DNA of 64,000 nt from Granulosicoccus sp045106195. Lineage in GTDB: Bacteria; Pseudomonadota; Gammaproteobacteria; Granulosicoccales; Granulosicoccaceae. The stretch is taken from NCBI GenBank assembly GCA_045106195.1, contig JBGCEH010000010.1, forward strand, positions 124,001 to 188,000, in the 5' to 3' direction. The position numbers and the translations under genes were made by a program. Under the pieces are notes generated by a model. The model ran no database searches and was not told where the DNA came from. It worked only from the letters and a program-made list of their open reading frames with translations. Each line of letters starts with the position of its first letter. Positions within the stretch are counted from its first letter, which is position 1. Below, piece after piece: positions 28,495 through 37,031 of this stretch.

Positions 28495-29034
28495 ATGAAC
28501 ATGAGTCATTCCGATGCACTGGACAACAGCGCAACTCAGAAGAACAAGGGCCGGACTGTTCAGAAAAGGCGCGTTATCAACGCGGTCTGGCAGCCATTCC
28601 TGCAGTTCAAACTGCTCATGTACATGCTGGGATCAACGGCGTTCGTTGCTATCCTGTTGGCGGGCTTCTTATACTACGTCTTTAATGATCTGGTTAGCGT
28701 GATGACCGGTAAGACCGAATCCACCACCTACTACGGCGAGATGATAGAGATACAACTGGTTCATCTCTTCCGCTACTGCGGTGCCCTGTTTGTGCTATAC
28801 ATTGTATTGCTGGCATCGGTTTGTGTCGCATATACACATCGCCTCATTGGCCCACTACGCCCTTTCGTCAGACACGTTGAAAAGCTGACAGACGGAGATT
28901 ATTCAAGCCGTGTGACTCTGCGCAAGGGAGATCTTGATATGTACAACGAATATGCAGACAAACTTAACGCGTTGGCTGTCAAGCTTAACGCACAATCCAC
29001 TCCCGAAGCCGGGCAAGGCAAAAGTGAAGGTTGA
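28495..29034 (+). CDS. Two-TM HAMP-domain protein without an output domain
   Basis: 179 residues from ATG 28495 (another ATG two codons in). A basic N-terminal tail of about 30 residues, a TM segment (about 40-62), a short periplasmic stretch (about 63-85), a second TM (about 88-112), then a HAMP-like linker: RLIGPLRPFVRHVEKLTDGDYSS has the conserved Pro and the second-helix Glu/Leu. The chain ends soon after, with no kinase, cyclase or methyl-accepting domain. It precedes the DctB-like kinase on the same strand by about 200 bases and could modulate it, but that is inference. Confidence 0.75.
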   Translation: MNMSHSDALDNSATQKNKGRTVQKRRVINAVWQPFLQFKLLMYMLGSTAFVAILLAGFLYYVFNDLVSVMTGKTESTTYYGEMIEIQLVHLFRYCGALFVLYIVLLASVCVAYTHRLIGPLRPFVRHVEKLTDGDYSSRVTLRKGDLDMYNEYADKLNALAVKLNAQSTPEAGQGKSEG

Positions 29035-29244
29035 GAGACCCCGCCCTTGAATAATTGCCCCATGACACCCCACTCTTACGGATTGCGTCAGATCGCCCCC
29101 TAAAGTCTCCTGGCAAGGTAGGCTTCACCCTGGACTATTTACCCTCTTCACCCAAAACAATGAAGGCGGATCCGGGCTATCAATTCACTTCCAGACAAAA
29201 TCATTCCGAGTAAGACGGAAAACCGATACTTCGGTAAGCCGGCG

Positions 29245-30993
29245 TTGTTGATTCCGTTGATTATCATTCTGGCGATCGGGTTAATCTCCCTGAGCGCCAT
29301 GCAGTTGACAGAACAGCAATTGCGTCGAGAAGCAGATTTCGATCTGATCAGCGAAAGCGAGTTAATCAGCAATAGCGTCGATCGCCTGCGACATCTGCCC
29401 GTCGCGGTCGCACATCATCCGCATATCATGGCATCGCTGGCAAGCTCCGCAGCTTTGGGGTCTGCAGAACAGGCGCAGCTGGATACATTATCAAACGACT
29501 ACCTGCAAACTGTCAGCGAAGCTGCGGGAGCGAGTTTGCTTTACATCATTGATACGCAAGGGCGCACTCGTGCTGCCAATAACTGGAATACCGAAAGCTC
29601 GCTGGTTGGAAACCGTTATCAATTCAGGCCGTACTTTCAGCAGGCCATTCAGGGAAAGGAGGTCCGATACTACGCCGTCGGGGTGACCACTGGCGAAGCG
29701 GGTTACTATTTCGCCCAGCCGGTACACAATGACGGTGTAATAACAGGTGTGGCGGTGGCGAAGCTGGAGCTCGAATCACTACAAAAGAAATGGCAGGAAA
29801 AGAAGCCTCACAGCCTGTTGGTTGATGAAGAAGGGGTAACGATACTCAGTAGCAACCCGGCATGGCGTTTTAGAACGACTCGAACGCTTGGACGTGAGCA
29901 ACTGGATACCTTTAATAGTCAACGAAAATACGCTAATCAAACACTACAGGCACTTAATATCAGAGGTGCATTAACAGACCCCAGATTGCACATTGACGGT
30001 CAGCAATTCCTGAGTTCAAGCATAAATCTGCCACTTCAAAACTGGCTTCTTGTTCAACTTATACCCAAGGTACCCGTGTATAACGCTGGAATCATCGCAG
30101 CGTTGGTGCCAGGGCTGCTTGCTGGATTAAGCGCTGTTATATTTCTCTACCGGCGTGAGCGTCAACGTAAGAATATACTGAGCATCGCAGCTCAGGATGC
30201 AGCCAGAATGCGCTCGCTTAATCAGGAACTCCAGGCGCAAGTCAGTGAACGTCGCAAGGCCGAGCAGCATTTGAAAGAGGCGCAAACTGAACTCATCCAG
30301 GCCTCGAAACTGGCCGCTCTGGGACAGATGTCTGCGGCCATTGCTCACGAGGTTAATCAGCCTTTGTCCGCCATTCGCACCTTTAGCGCCAGTGCCAAAC
30401 TGCTTCTGGGCCGTGACAGAGTCGCGGAAGCACACCAGAACCTTGATGAAATCCATGCGCTCACTGAACGGCTTGCCATACTCACTTATGATCTAAAGAC
30501 ATTTGCCAGAAAATCTGATTTCCCGCGGGAGTCAATATCACTGCAGGCCTGTATTGAGCGAGTTCAGGTCACGCTCAACACGGATTTGCATGAGAGGAAA
30601 ATAGTCTTGGACGTCAAGGTTCCAGATTGTCCCGTTTGTGTGCTAGGCAATGCCATACGTATAGAACAGGTGTTGAGCAATCTTATACGCAATGCCATGG
30701 ACGCCACCCGTGAGGTTGCTGAAAAAGGTATCGTTAATCTCAGTGTATTCAGGGAAGATGATGAAGCGGTTATCCGCGTTCAGGACAACGGGAAAGGCAT
30801 GTCCGATGCCGCTATCTCACATGTGTTTGAACCGTTTTTCACCACTAAACCGATGGGCGAAGGTGTGGGGCTAGGCTTGTCCATCGCCTATGGAATCATC
30901 GAGGAAATGGGCGGTCAGTTGCGGGTCAGAAACTCCAATGAAGGGGGCGCTCTCTTTTCCGTTCGCCTTCCTTATCATGAGGACGCACGCTGA
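29245..30993 (+). CDS. DctB-like sensor histidine kinase
   Basis: 582 residues from TTG 29245. First TM at the very start, periplasmic double-Cache (PAS-like) sensor of about 250 residues with the YFAQPV segment, second TM near 280-300, a coiled-coil linker, then HisKA with AAIAHEVNQPLSAIRTF (phospho-acceptor His) and HATPase (N-box NLIRNAMDAT, G-boxes DNGKGMS and GVGLGLS). DctB proteins sense C4-dicarboxylates or related acids. No ATG or GTG opens this frame: it is open back to 29164 and reads KTENRYFGKPALLIP before the TM, so a rarer start such as ATT at 29203 would give a more normal N-terminus. The stop overlaps the regulator ATG (TGATG). Confidence 0.88.
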   Translation: MLIPLIIILAIGLISLSAMQLTEQQLRREADFDLISESELISNSVDRLRHLPVAVAHHPHIMASLASSAALGSAEQAQLDTLSNDYLQTVSEAAGASLLYIIDTQGRTRAANNWNTESSLVGNRYQFRPYFQQAIQGKEVRYYAVGVTTGEAGYYFAQPVHNDGVITGVAVAKLELESLQKKWQEKKPHSLLVDEEGVTILSSNPAWRFRTTRTLGREQLDTFNSQRKYANQTLQALNIRGALTDPRLHIDGQQFLSSSINLPLQNWLLVQLIPKVPVYNAGIIAALVPGLLAGLSAVIFLYRRERQRKNILSIAAQDAARMRSLNQELQAQVSERRKAEQHLKEAQTELIQASKLAALGQMSAAIAHEVNQPLSAIRTFSASAKLLLGRDRVAEAHQNLDEIHALTERLAILTYDLKTFARKSDFPRESISLQACIERVQVTLNTDLHERKIVLDVKVPDCPVCVLGNAIRIEQVLSNLIRNAMDATREVAEKGIVNLSVFREDDEAVIRVQDNGKGMSDAAISHVFEPFFTTKPMGEGVGLGLSIAYGIIEEMGGQLRVRNSNEGGALFSVRLPYHEDAR

Positions 30994-32321
30994 TGAACCT
31001 TCGGGTATTACTGATAGACGACGAACGCGCGATGCGAGAATCCATATCGCAGTGGTTATCGCTTGCGGATTGTAGCGTGGAGAGTTTTGCCGATAGCCAG
31101 GATGCACTGATTCATGTAACCGATCACTTTGAGGGGGTTGTGGTTACTGATCTGCGCATGCCGACCGTCGACGGCATGGGGGTATTGAAAGCCGTTATGG
31201 ACATCGATAGCGACATCCCTGTAGTTTTGATAACCGGCCATGGCGATGTCAATAGTGCAGTGGACGCCATGCAGCACGGTGCCTACGATTTTATTGAAAA
31301 GCCGTTTCAACCAGAACGGCTGTTATCAACGATAAAACGCGCAGGAGAAAAGCGAGAACTCGTTTTACAGAATCGCCATTTGTTGCAACGGGCGGAGTCC
31401 GGACGTTCAATCGAAGAACGGCTGCTCGGTGAGTGTGCAAGCATACGAACAATACGAAAAAATATCATCCAGTTTGCCGATGTAGATGTCGATGTGCTAA
31501 TTATCGGCGAGACCGGCTCTGGCAAGGAGGTGGTTGCTCACGCTTTGCACGATTTCAGTTCGCGCAGAACCGCATCTTTCAAGGCTGTGGACTGTGGCGC
31601 CATACCCCGGAATCTGATTGAGCAAGCGCTTTTTGGTAGCAGCGATGAAGGCATTGCGGCCGGCCCATTCGAGCAGGCAGAAGGCGGCACTGTGTTTCTG
31701 GATGAGGTAACCAATATGCCCGCTGAACAGCAAGTAAAATTATTGCGGGTACTTGAGCAACGTGAGGTTCAGCGCATTGGTGAGAGCAATACGCGTGATT
31801 TGAACATACGCGTACTCAGTGCTGCCAATGCATTGCTTGATCAACATGTTAGTGATGGCGACTTCCGTAGCGATTTACTTTTCAGACTCAATACGCTGGA
31901 GATGCGTCTACCACCACTGCGTGAAAGGGATGATGATTGTGTACTCCTTTTTGAGCACTTTACCAGCCGCGCCAGTGCTAATTATCAACGGGAAATTCCA
32001 TCCATCAGAAGCCGTGATATTACCGCTTTACGTGCGCACGACTGGCCAGGGAACGTGCGTGAACTGAAGAATGTCGCCGAACGATTTGTTCTTTACCAGG
32101 TAGAGCCGGTATCAAATCTCATCCGCCCTGCTGATAGAGTACCCAATCGACCCGGTTTTGCCCAGCAAGTGCAGGCTTTCGAGAAATCCATTATTGAATA
32201 CGCGCTCAATCGTTGCCACGGCAATATCAGTGACAGTGCCGACTACCTTGGGCTTCCGCGTCGTACGTTGAGTGACAAATTACAAAAATATGGTATCGAA
32301 CGATCGGTTTCGAGATCGTGA
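30993..32321 (+). CDS. DctD-like NtrC-family response regulator lacking the GAFTGA loop
   Basis: 442 residues: receiver domain (phospho-acceptor Asp53 in VVTDLRMP, Lys in EKPF), AAA+ domain (Walker A GETGSGKE 172-179, Walker B GGTVFLDEV near 231-239, Arg finger region LLFRLN), Fis-type helix-turn-helix at the end (ISDSADYLGLPRRTLSDKL). Between LFG and GGTVFLDE, where the family has about 21 residues with GAFTGA, there are 15 (214-230) and no GAFTGA. That loop contacts sigma-54, so this protein is unlikely to activate sigma-54 promoters; it may use sigma-70 or repress. It forms a pair with the kinase. No dctPQM operon is nearby. Confidence 0.9.
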   Translation: MNLRVLLIDDERAMRESISQWLSLADCSVESFADSQDALIHVTDHFEGVVVTDLRMPTVDGMGVLKAVMDIDSDIPVVLITGHGDVNSAVDAMQHGAYDFIEKPFQPERLLSTIKRAGEKRELVLQNRHLLQRAESGRSIEERLLGECASIRTIRKNIIQFADVDVDVLIIGETGSGKEVVAHALHDFSSRRTASFKAVDCGAIPRNLIEQALFGSSDEGIAAGPFEQAEGGTVFLDEVTNMPAEQQVKLLRVLEQREVQRIGESNTRDLNIRVLSAANALLDQHVSDGDFRSDLLFRLNTLEMRLPPLRERDDDCVLLFEHFTSRASANYQREIPSIRSRDITALRAHDWPGNVRELKNVAERFVLYQVEPVSNLIRPADRVPNRPGFAQQVQAFEKSIIEYALNRCHGNISDSADYLGLPRRTLSDKLQKYGIERSVSRS

Positions 32322-32328
32322 TGATTCG

Positions 32329-33243
32329 TTATTGCTGGTTATAGCTTCGTGCAGCAGGGTGACTAATCAGGGCTTGTTTTCGTTGACGCTCACGGTAGAC
32401 GGTATAGACCGATGCTACGATGATGATGACAGCTCCTACCCAGGTGCTCGCACCTGGTAATTCGTTGAAAAACAACCACCCGAATACGGTGGCGTAAAGC
32501 AATCTCACGTAATCAAGCGATGCGAGCAAAGATGCTTCTCCGAAGGTATACGCCAGGATGTTCGCTTTTTGAGCATAGTAGGATATTACGCCGATCGCGG
32601 CGAGAAGCAGCCAGTCGGTCGCTGTCGGTGTCACCCAATGAATGTACGCCGGTATGGCCATGATCAACCCGACGCCTATGGCTTGATACGCGAGTATGGT
32701 AGAGGGTGGGTCGATTCGGGTCAATTTCCGGATAATGACCATGACGAGTCCGGCGCTGGCAGCACCCACAACTGCGAGTGCGCCATAGATAGAGAACCCT
32801 TCGGTGCCGGGGCGCACCATGACAAGCACACCGATGAATCCGACGAATACAGCCGTCCAGCGGTACAGGCCAACCGTCTCCTTCAGAATGAATACAGCAA
32901 AGATGGTGACGAAGAAACTCTTGGCAAATGCTATGGCAGTGGCATCTGCCAAAGGCATGTTAACCACGGCGGTGAATCCAGCCAGCATGGCAATCAGCGC
33001 AAGGATGATTCGCACGACTTGCAGGGGTAAGTGATCGGTCTTGAGTGATGCCGGGAAGCTTTTTGCCAGAAAAGGCGTCAACATGATGGTCATGCCAAGC
33101 TGCCTGATGAACAGAATTTGCGTTACCGGGAGATTCTGGCCTGCCCATTTGATAAGCGCGACCATCAACGCGAATCCGAATGCTGCGATCATGAGGATCG
33201 AGGCACCTTTGACGTTGTCAGGTTGATTGTCGATGATTGGCAA
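32329..33243 (-). CDS. EamA/DMT-family transporter
   Basis: 304 residues with about ten TM segments in two EamA repeats. The first repeat contains IRQLGMTIMLTP and PLADATAIAFAKSFFVTIFA; the second has SLLASLDYVRLLYATVFGWLFF. It exports or imports a small metabolite across the inner membrane; the substrate cannot be told. It converges with the dctD-like gene (7 bases) and lies 32 bases downstream of the secreted-protein gene. Confidence 0.9.
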   Translation of the reverse strand: MPIIDNQPDNVKGASILMIAAFGFALMVALIKWAGQNLPVTQILFIRQLGMTIMLTPFLAKSFPASLKTDHLPLQVVRIILALIAMLAGFTAVVNMPLADATAIAFAKSFFVTIFAVFILKETVGLYRWTAVFVGFIGVLVMVRPGTEGFSIYGALAVVGAASAGLVMVIIRKLTRIDPPSTILAYQAIGVGLIMAIPAYIHWVTPTATDWLLLAAIGVISYYAQKANILAYTFGEASLLASLDYVRLLYATVFGWLFFNELPGASTWVGAVIIIVASVYTVYRERQRKQALISHPAARSYNQQ

Positions 33244-33275
33244 GCATTGCGAGGGACAACGCGTAGTTTAGCAGC

Positions 33276-33998
33276 TCAGTTTTTACTCTCTGCTTTTGTC
33301 GCCGGCATTGTCTTGCTGCGTGAAGGGTCGCCGATGAATACGGTTAACAGGGCCGATTCAGACACCTCACTTTCGGAGGGGTGTTGTGCCGTGACTCGGA
33401 AAATATGCTCTCCCTGATCACTGTCTTCGGTTTGCCAGAAGAACGTATAGCCGCCTAATGGACTTTCGCCAAATGTGGCGTTACTCGGCACCCGATCCAG
33501 ACTGATCAGCGGAATAGCATCATCGTTACTGGAGGCGTTGAGAGTAATCATTACTGTTTGTCCGCTACTCACGATCTGGTTGGCCATCGGACCAAGCGTA
33601 ATGCTGGTACCTTCGTCTTCAGTGACGCGCCCGGGCTTATCCAGGCGCACATCTGACCTGTTATGGATGTCCAGTTTTCGAGTTTCCACGACTGACTGCG
33701 TATCGATGTCTCTCGCCTGAATCGTTAATTGAGTTTGTGCCGGCAGATCCGGGCCGGTTTCCCACTTGAGCTTTAGCTGACCGTCATCGCTCAACGCGAT
33801 ATGGGCTCCATCGGGTGGAGATAACAACCTGATCTCCACTTTCATGCCGCTGTTGCGATTGAGCCCTATGACTTGTTCGAACAGTTCGCCCGGTTCGATA
33901 TTGACCGGCTCGAATTCGGGAAGAATATTTGCAAACGACGCTGTACAAAGAGCAAGCGCAGAAACAAGGCCGGTTGACATGAGGGTGATTAAACGCAT
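33276..33998 (-). CDS. Secreted protein with Ig-like beta domains, unknown function
   Basis: 240 residues. Signal peptide ending at TASFAN, then two beta-rich repeats (about 50-115 and 120-225). The second reads N-A-S-S-N-D-D-A-I-P-L, then G-x-T-F-F-W-x-T-E-D-x-D-Q-G-E-H, a pattern of bacterial Ig-like/cadherin-like domains that often bind calcium. No enzyme motif. It lies 9 bases downstream of alkB on the same strand, so it may share that transcript. Confidence 0.75.
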   Translation of the reverse strand: MRLITLMSTGLVSALALCTASFANILPEFEPVNIEPGELFEQVIGLNRNSGMKVEIRLLSPPDGAHIALSDDGQLKLKWETGPDLPAQTQLTIQARDIDTQSVVETRKLDIHNRSDVRLDKPGRVTEDEGTSITLGPMANQIVSSGQTVMITLNASSNDDAIPLISLDRVPSNATFGESPLGGYTFFWQTEDSDQGEHIFRVTAQHPSESEVSESALLTVFIGDPSRSKTMPATKAESKN

Positions 33999-34007
33999 CC
34001 CTGAAGT

Positions 34008-34631
34008 TTATAGCGCTTTGCGGAACGTTAGGTTCCAACGCACCGCACCAAATTTTGAATGTGTGGACTCCTTCAACTTTCTGACACCATGATAGTAGCG
34101 ACGTGCCGGCCCGCCGATCACCATGACATCACCGTCCGATAGATCAACTGGAGTGGATTTCCCCCGCTTCGAAGGACCAATCACATAAAAACGCGCATCT
34201 ATGCCAAGCGATACCGACACGATGGGCTGAGTGAAATCCGACTCATCCTGATCTTGATGAGCTCCCATTTGTGTGCCGGGGCGGTAATGATTGATAAGAC
34301 AGGCATCAGGTTCGAAATTGGCGAAGCCTGCGCTAGCTGCCGCGTCCGAGGCAAGCGATGCAAATTCTTCTGGCATGCGATGCCAGGGCTCGCCACTCAC
34401 AGGATCCGCCTCGACGTATCGATAGCCTTTTCGATCAGATATCCAGCCAACCTTACCGCAGTTGCTGGTTAGAACCGACATCAGGAAACCGCGGCTGGTC
34501 TGCATCTGTCGAAGAGGCGAATGCGCAAGCACCGTTTGCAGCGGCGCCAGTAGCGTACCTGAGTCGGCGAATCTCGGTAAAACATACATACCGGGACATA
34601 TTTCAACAACTTGGGAAAGCAAATCGCCCAT
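34008..34631 (-). CDS. alkB: Alpha-ketoglutarate-dependent DNA repair dioxygenase AlkB
   Basis: 207 residues. Iron ligands His125, Asp127 (HQD) and His181, and the 2-oxoglutarate-binding Arg198 and Arg204 (RWNLTFR), have the same spacing as in E. coli AlkB. The N-terminal nucleotide-recognition lid is present. It oxidatively removes methyl groups from 1-methyladenine and 3-methylcytosine. No ada gene is adjacent. The gap to the divergent small gene carries a 12-bp palindrome. Confidence 0.95.
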   Translation of the reverse strand: MGDLLSQVVEICPGMYVLPRFADSGTLLAPLQTVLAHSPLRQMQTSRGFLMSVLTSNCGKVGWISDRKGYRYVEADPVSGEPWHRMPEEFASLASDAAASAGFANFEPDACLINHYRPGTQMGAHQDQDESDFTQPIVSVSLGIDARFYVIGPSKRGKSTPVDLSDGDVMVIGGPARRYYHGVRKLKESTHSKFGAVRWNLTFRKAL

Positions 34632-34657
34632 ATTTAGACTTTTTATTTAAGTAAACA

Positions 34658-34669
34658 CCCGAATTCGGG
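34658..34669. promoter_or_regulatory. 12-bp perfect palindrome in the alkB divergent spacer
   Basis: CCCGAATTCGGG lies 27 bases before the alkB start and about 45 bases before the start at 34714, in an AT-rich setting. It could be an operator for one or both genes. The regulator is unknown, and a single 12-mer can occur by chance. Confidence 0.3.
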
Positions 34670-34713
34670 CAAATTATTGGAAATTACTGCGCTAGTTGTT
34701 CAAAATACTTCTC

Positions 34714-34986
34714 ATGCGTCAACCAAGCCCCGATCCAGAGCTTGTCGAACACCTGATTCGACAAAGTGGACTGTCAAGTACTGAAGCGCATCGTCTGATC
34801 GATGAAATTGTTGCGTTCTTCAGCGAAACACCACAGAACTACATCCGCAGGCGGCATCACGAGCTGCAAAAATCCGGACTCACCAACGAGCGCATTTACA
34901 CCATTATCGCAGAGGAACTGAAGCAGCATCGGTTTGCTTCCGAGCCGCTGACCACCCGCCAGATTCGCCGCGCCATCTACGGATAA
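34714..34986 (+). CDS. Conserved small hypothetical protein upstream of glmS
   Basis: 90 residues from ATG 34714 (a TTG six codons earlier was rejected). All-helical and charged, with an Arg/His run (YIRRRHHELQKSGLTNERIY) and a C-terminal LTTRQIRRAIYG. I recognise this pattern from uncharacterised proteobacterial proteins but know no function. It ends 8 bases before glmS on the same strand, so it should share a transcript with it. Confidence 0.75.
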   Translation: MRQPSPDPELVEHLIRQSGLSSTEAHRLIDEIVAFFSETPQNYIRRRHHELQKSGLTNERIYTIIAEELKQHRFASEPLTTRQIRRAIYG

Positions 34987-34994
34987 AAAACAAC

Positions 34995-36827
34995 ATGTGT
35001 GGAATTATCGCCTATACCGGTCCGGCTCCCCTGCGGGACATCCTTATGGAAGGTCTGCGTCAGCTTGAGTATCGTGGCTATGACTCTGCCGGCGTAGCCA
35101 TCGTTCACCGGAAAAAACTGCGTGTTTGGAAAGCGGCCGGCAAGCTCTCCATGCTTGAAACGCAACTTCCTGAAGCGGTGCAAGGTGACTATGGCATCGG
35201 CCATACGCGCTGGGCAACACATGGGGCACCGACCGATGCCAATGCTCATCCTCACATTGATTCAACCGGCCGAATTGCCGTTGTACACAATGGCATGGTG
35301 GAGAATGCATCGACACTGCGTCATCAGCTCAGACAGAGCGGTACGAAGCTCAGTTCTGATACGGATTCGGAACTGTTGGCGCATCTAATCGCCCATGAGC
35401 TCAATCGTGATGATATTGACCTGACCCGGGCAGTGAGACATGTGCTGCAGCTTGTGCGCGGGACATACGGGATCGCCGTGATCGATGCCAAAGCACCGGG
35501 CATTGTTGTCGTCGCCCGCATGGGCAGCCCTGTTATTCTGGGTGTTGGGAAGGGCCAGATGTGGGCTGCTTCAGATCTCTCCGCGATGGTGCGGCATACG
35601 CAGGATGTCATACACCTTGACGACGGTGAACTTGCCACACTAAGCCCAAACGGCTTCGAGGTAACTACGCTTGCCGCTGCAAGCAGTAAAAAGACCGCCA
35701 CACGTATTCAACACTCGACCGATGACTATGACCGGGGTGGATATACGCACTTTTTGCGCAAGGAAATATTCGATCAGCCTGCTGTTCTAGAGCGCACGCT
35801 CAGGGGCAGACTGGATCGTCAATTTTCAACAGCCCATCTGGGAGGACTGAACCTGCAGCCTCGTGGGCTGCTTGATATCAAGCGTATCAAAGTACTGGGT
35901 TGTGGCTCGGCTTACTATGCTGGACTTGCGGGGGCAAACATGATCGAAACTCTGGCAAGGTTGCCTTCAGACGCGGAGCCTGCCGCGGAGTTTCGCTACC
36001 GCAACCCCCTTGTTGAGAAAGATACGCTCTACGTGGCGGTGAGCCAGTCCGGCGAGACGTTTGATACCTTGGCTGCCGTGCGCGAAATCAAGCGTAAAGG
36101 TGGTTATGTACTCGGCGTGATCAATAGTGTCGGGAGCACCATCGCGCGTGAGGTCGACGGCGGTGTGTATCTCCGGGCAGGTGCTGAAGTGTCTGTAGCA
36201 TCAACGAAAGCTTATACCAGCACGCTTGCTGTATTTTCATTGCTGGCATTAATGCTTGGGCGGTTACGTGATGTTTCTCCACAGCGAGGCGGTGCTCTGG
36301 TTGAGTCTGTGAGCCAACTACCTCATCTGGTGGGTGAAGCGTTACAACTTGATGGACAGACACAAAAGGTCGCCAGGGATATAAGCAAAGCGCACAGTAT
36401 GTTTTTTCTTGGGCGTACGTCAGCCTGTCCTGTCGCAATGGAAGGGGCGCAGAAGCTGAAAGAAATATCCTACATTCATGCAGAGGCGTATCCATCGTCA
36501 GAACTTAAGCATGGACCTCTGGCTCTTGTCACCAAGTACACGCCCTGTGTTGTGGTCCTGCCAGACAATGAATTGCTGGAAAAGTCGCTATCGTCACTCG
36601 AAGAGCTAAAGACACGCGGCGCCCCTGTTATCACCGTCACTGATAGTTGGCATGAACGCATCAGTGAGCTGTCCGACCACGTACTACGCACACCGGCATG
36701 CGAGGAGCTTTTGCGACCTGTCGTTATGAGCGTTCCATTGCAACTGCTCGCCTACAATACAGCGTTGATACTCAAGCGCGACATCGATCAACCACGCAAT
36801 CTGGCAAAGAGCGTCACCGTTGAATGA
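34995..36827 (+). CDS. glmS: Glutamine-fructose-6-phosphate aminotransferase (isomerizing)
   Basis: 610 residues. The N-terminal glutaminase domain starts with MCGIIAYTG (Cys nucleophile after Met removal; YRGYDSAG follows). Two SIS isomerase domains carry CGSAYYAG, SQSGETFDT and SELKHGPLAL, and the end is PRNLAKSVTVE. It makes glucosamine-6-phosphate for peptidoglycan and LPS. No glmS ribozyme or glmU is seen here. Confidence 0.97.
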   Translation: MCGIIAYTGPAPLRDILMEGLRQLEYRGYDSAGVAIVHRKKLRVWKAAGKLSMLETQLPEAVQGDYGIGHTRWATHGAPTDANAHPHIDSTGRIAVVHNGMVENASTLRHQLRQSGTKLSSDTDSELLAHLIAHELNRDDIDLTRAVRHVLQLVRGTYGIAVIDAKAPGIVVVARMGSPVILGVGKGQMWAASDLSAMVRHTQDVIHLDDGELATLSPNGFEVTTLAAASSKKTATRIQHSTDDYDRGGYTHFLRKEIFDQPAVLERTLRGRLDRQFSTAHLGGLNLQPRGLLDIKRIKVLGCGSAYYAGLAGANMIETLARLPSDAEPAAEFRYRNPLVEKDTLYVAVSQSGETFDTLAAVREIKRKGGYVLGVINSVGSTIAREVDGGVYLRAGAEVSVASTKAYTSTLAVFSLLALMLGRLRDVSPQRGGALVESVSQLPHLVGEALQLDGQTQKVARDISKAHSMFFLGRTSACPVAMEGAQKLKEISYIHAEAYPSSELKHGPLALVTKYTPCVVVLPDNELLEKSLSSLEELKTRGAPVITVTDSWHERISELSDHVLRTPACEELLRPVVMSVPLQLLAYNTALILKRDIDQPRNLAKSVTVE

Positions 36828-36851
36828 TGCGAATAAATGAGGCTACATCAA

Positions 36852-36890
36852 CGCACCAATATCCGGCATAACTTGCACCAATTAATTGCA
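36852..36890 (+). promoter_or_regulatory. Candidate tandem NtrC-binding sites upstream of urtA
   Basis: Two imperfect 17-mers resemble the NtrC consensus TGCACCA-N3-TGGTGCA. The one at 36874-36890 has a perfect left half (TGCACCA) and 4 of 7 in the right. The one at 36852-36868 has 6 of 7 and 4 of 7. Their centres are 22 bases apart (two helical turns), about 100-120 bases before the expected start of a sigma-54 transcript. Confidence 0.4.
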
Positions 36891-36953
36891 CACGTTAAGC
36901 GCTGCAATACGTGTTTTCACATTATGTCATTGAAAAACCAAACAAAATCATGA

Positions 36954-36969
36954 TGGCACAGTCCCTGTA
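36954..36969 (+). promoter_or_regulatory. Candidate sigma-54 promoter of the urt operon
   Basis: TGGCAC (-24) is followed at the correct 12-base G-to-G spacing by CTGTA (-12; the consensus is TTGCA). Transcription would start near 36980, about 50 bases before urtA. Together with the upstream NtrC-like sites this suggests induction by nitrogen limitation. Confidence 0.45.
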
Positions 36970-37031
36970 ACGGTAACGCCGATTGTTCTAAGAAGAACAA
37001 CGTTGACTCCATCTTTCAGGGAACACTACTC

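Noticed and set aside
29111..29126. TGGCA followed by GC, resembling a sigma-54 promoter before the kinase gene.
   Set aside because: The GG-to-GC distance is 10 bases, not the required 12, and the flanks do not match.
29160..29213. A 17-codon ATG frame just before the kinase gene.
   Set aside because: No ribosome site and no regulatory structure; kept only as context for the odd kinase start.
36828..37031. Considered a glmS-type ribozyme or a riboswitch near glmS/urtA.
   Set aside because: This spacer is downstream of glmS, and the short gap before glmS cannot hold the ribozyme.
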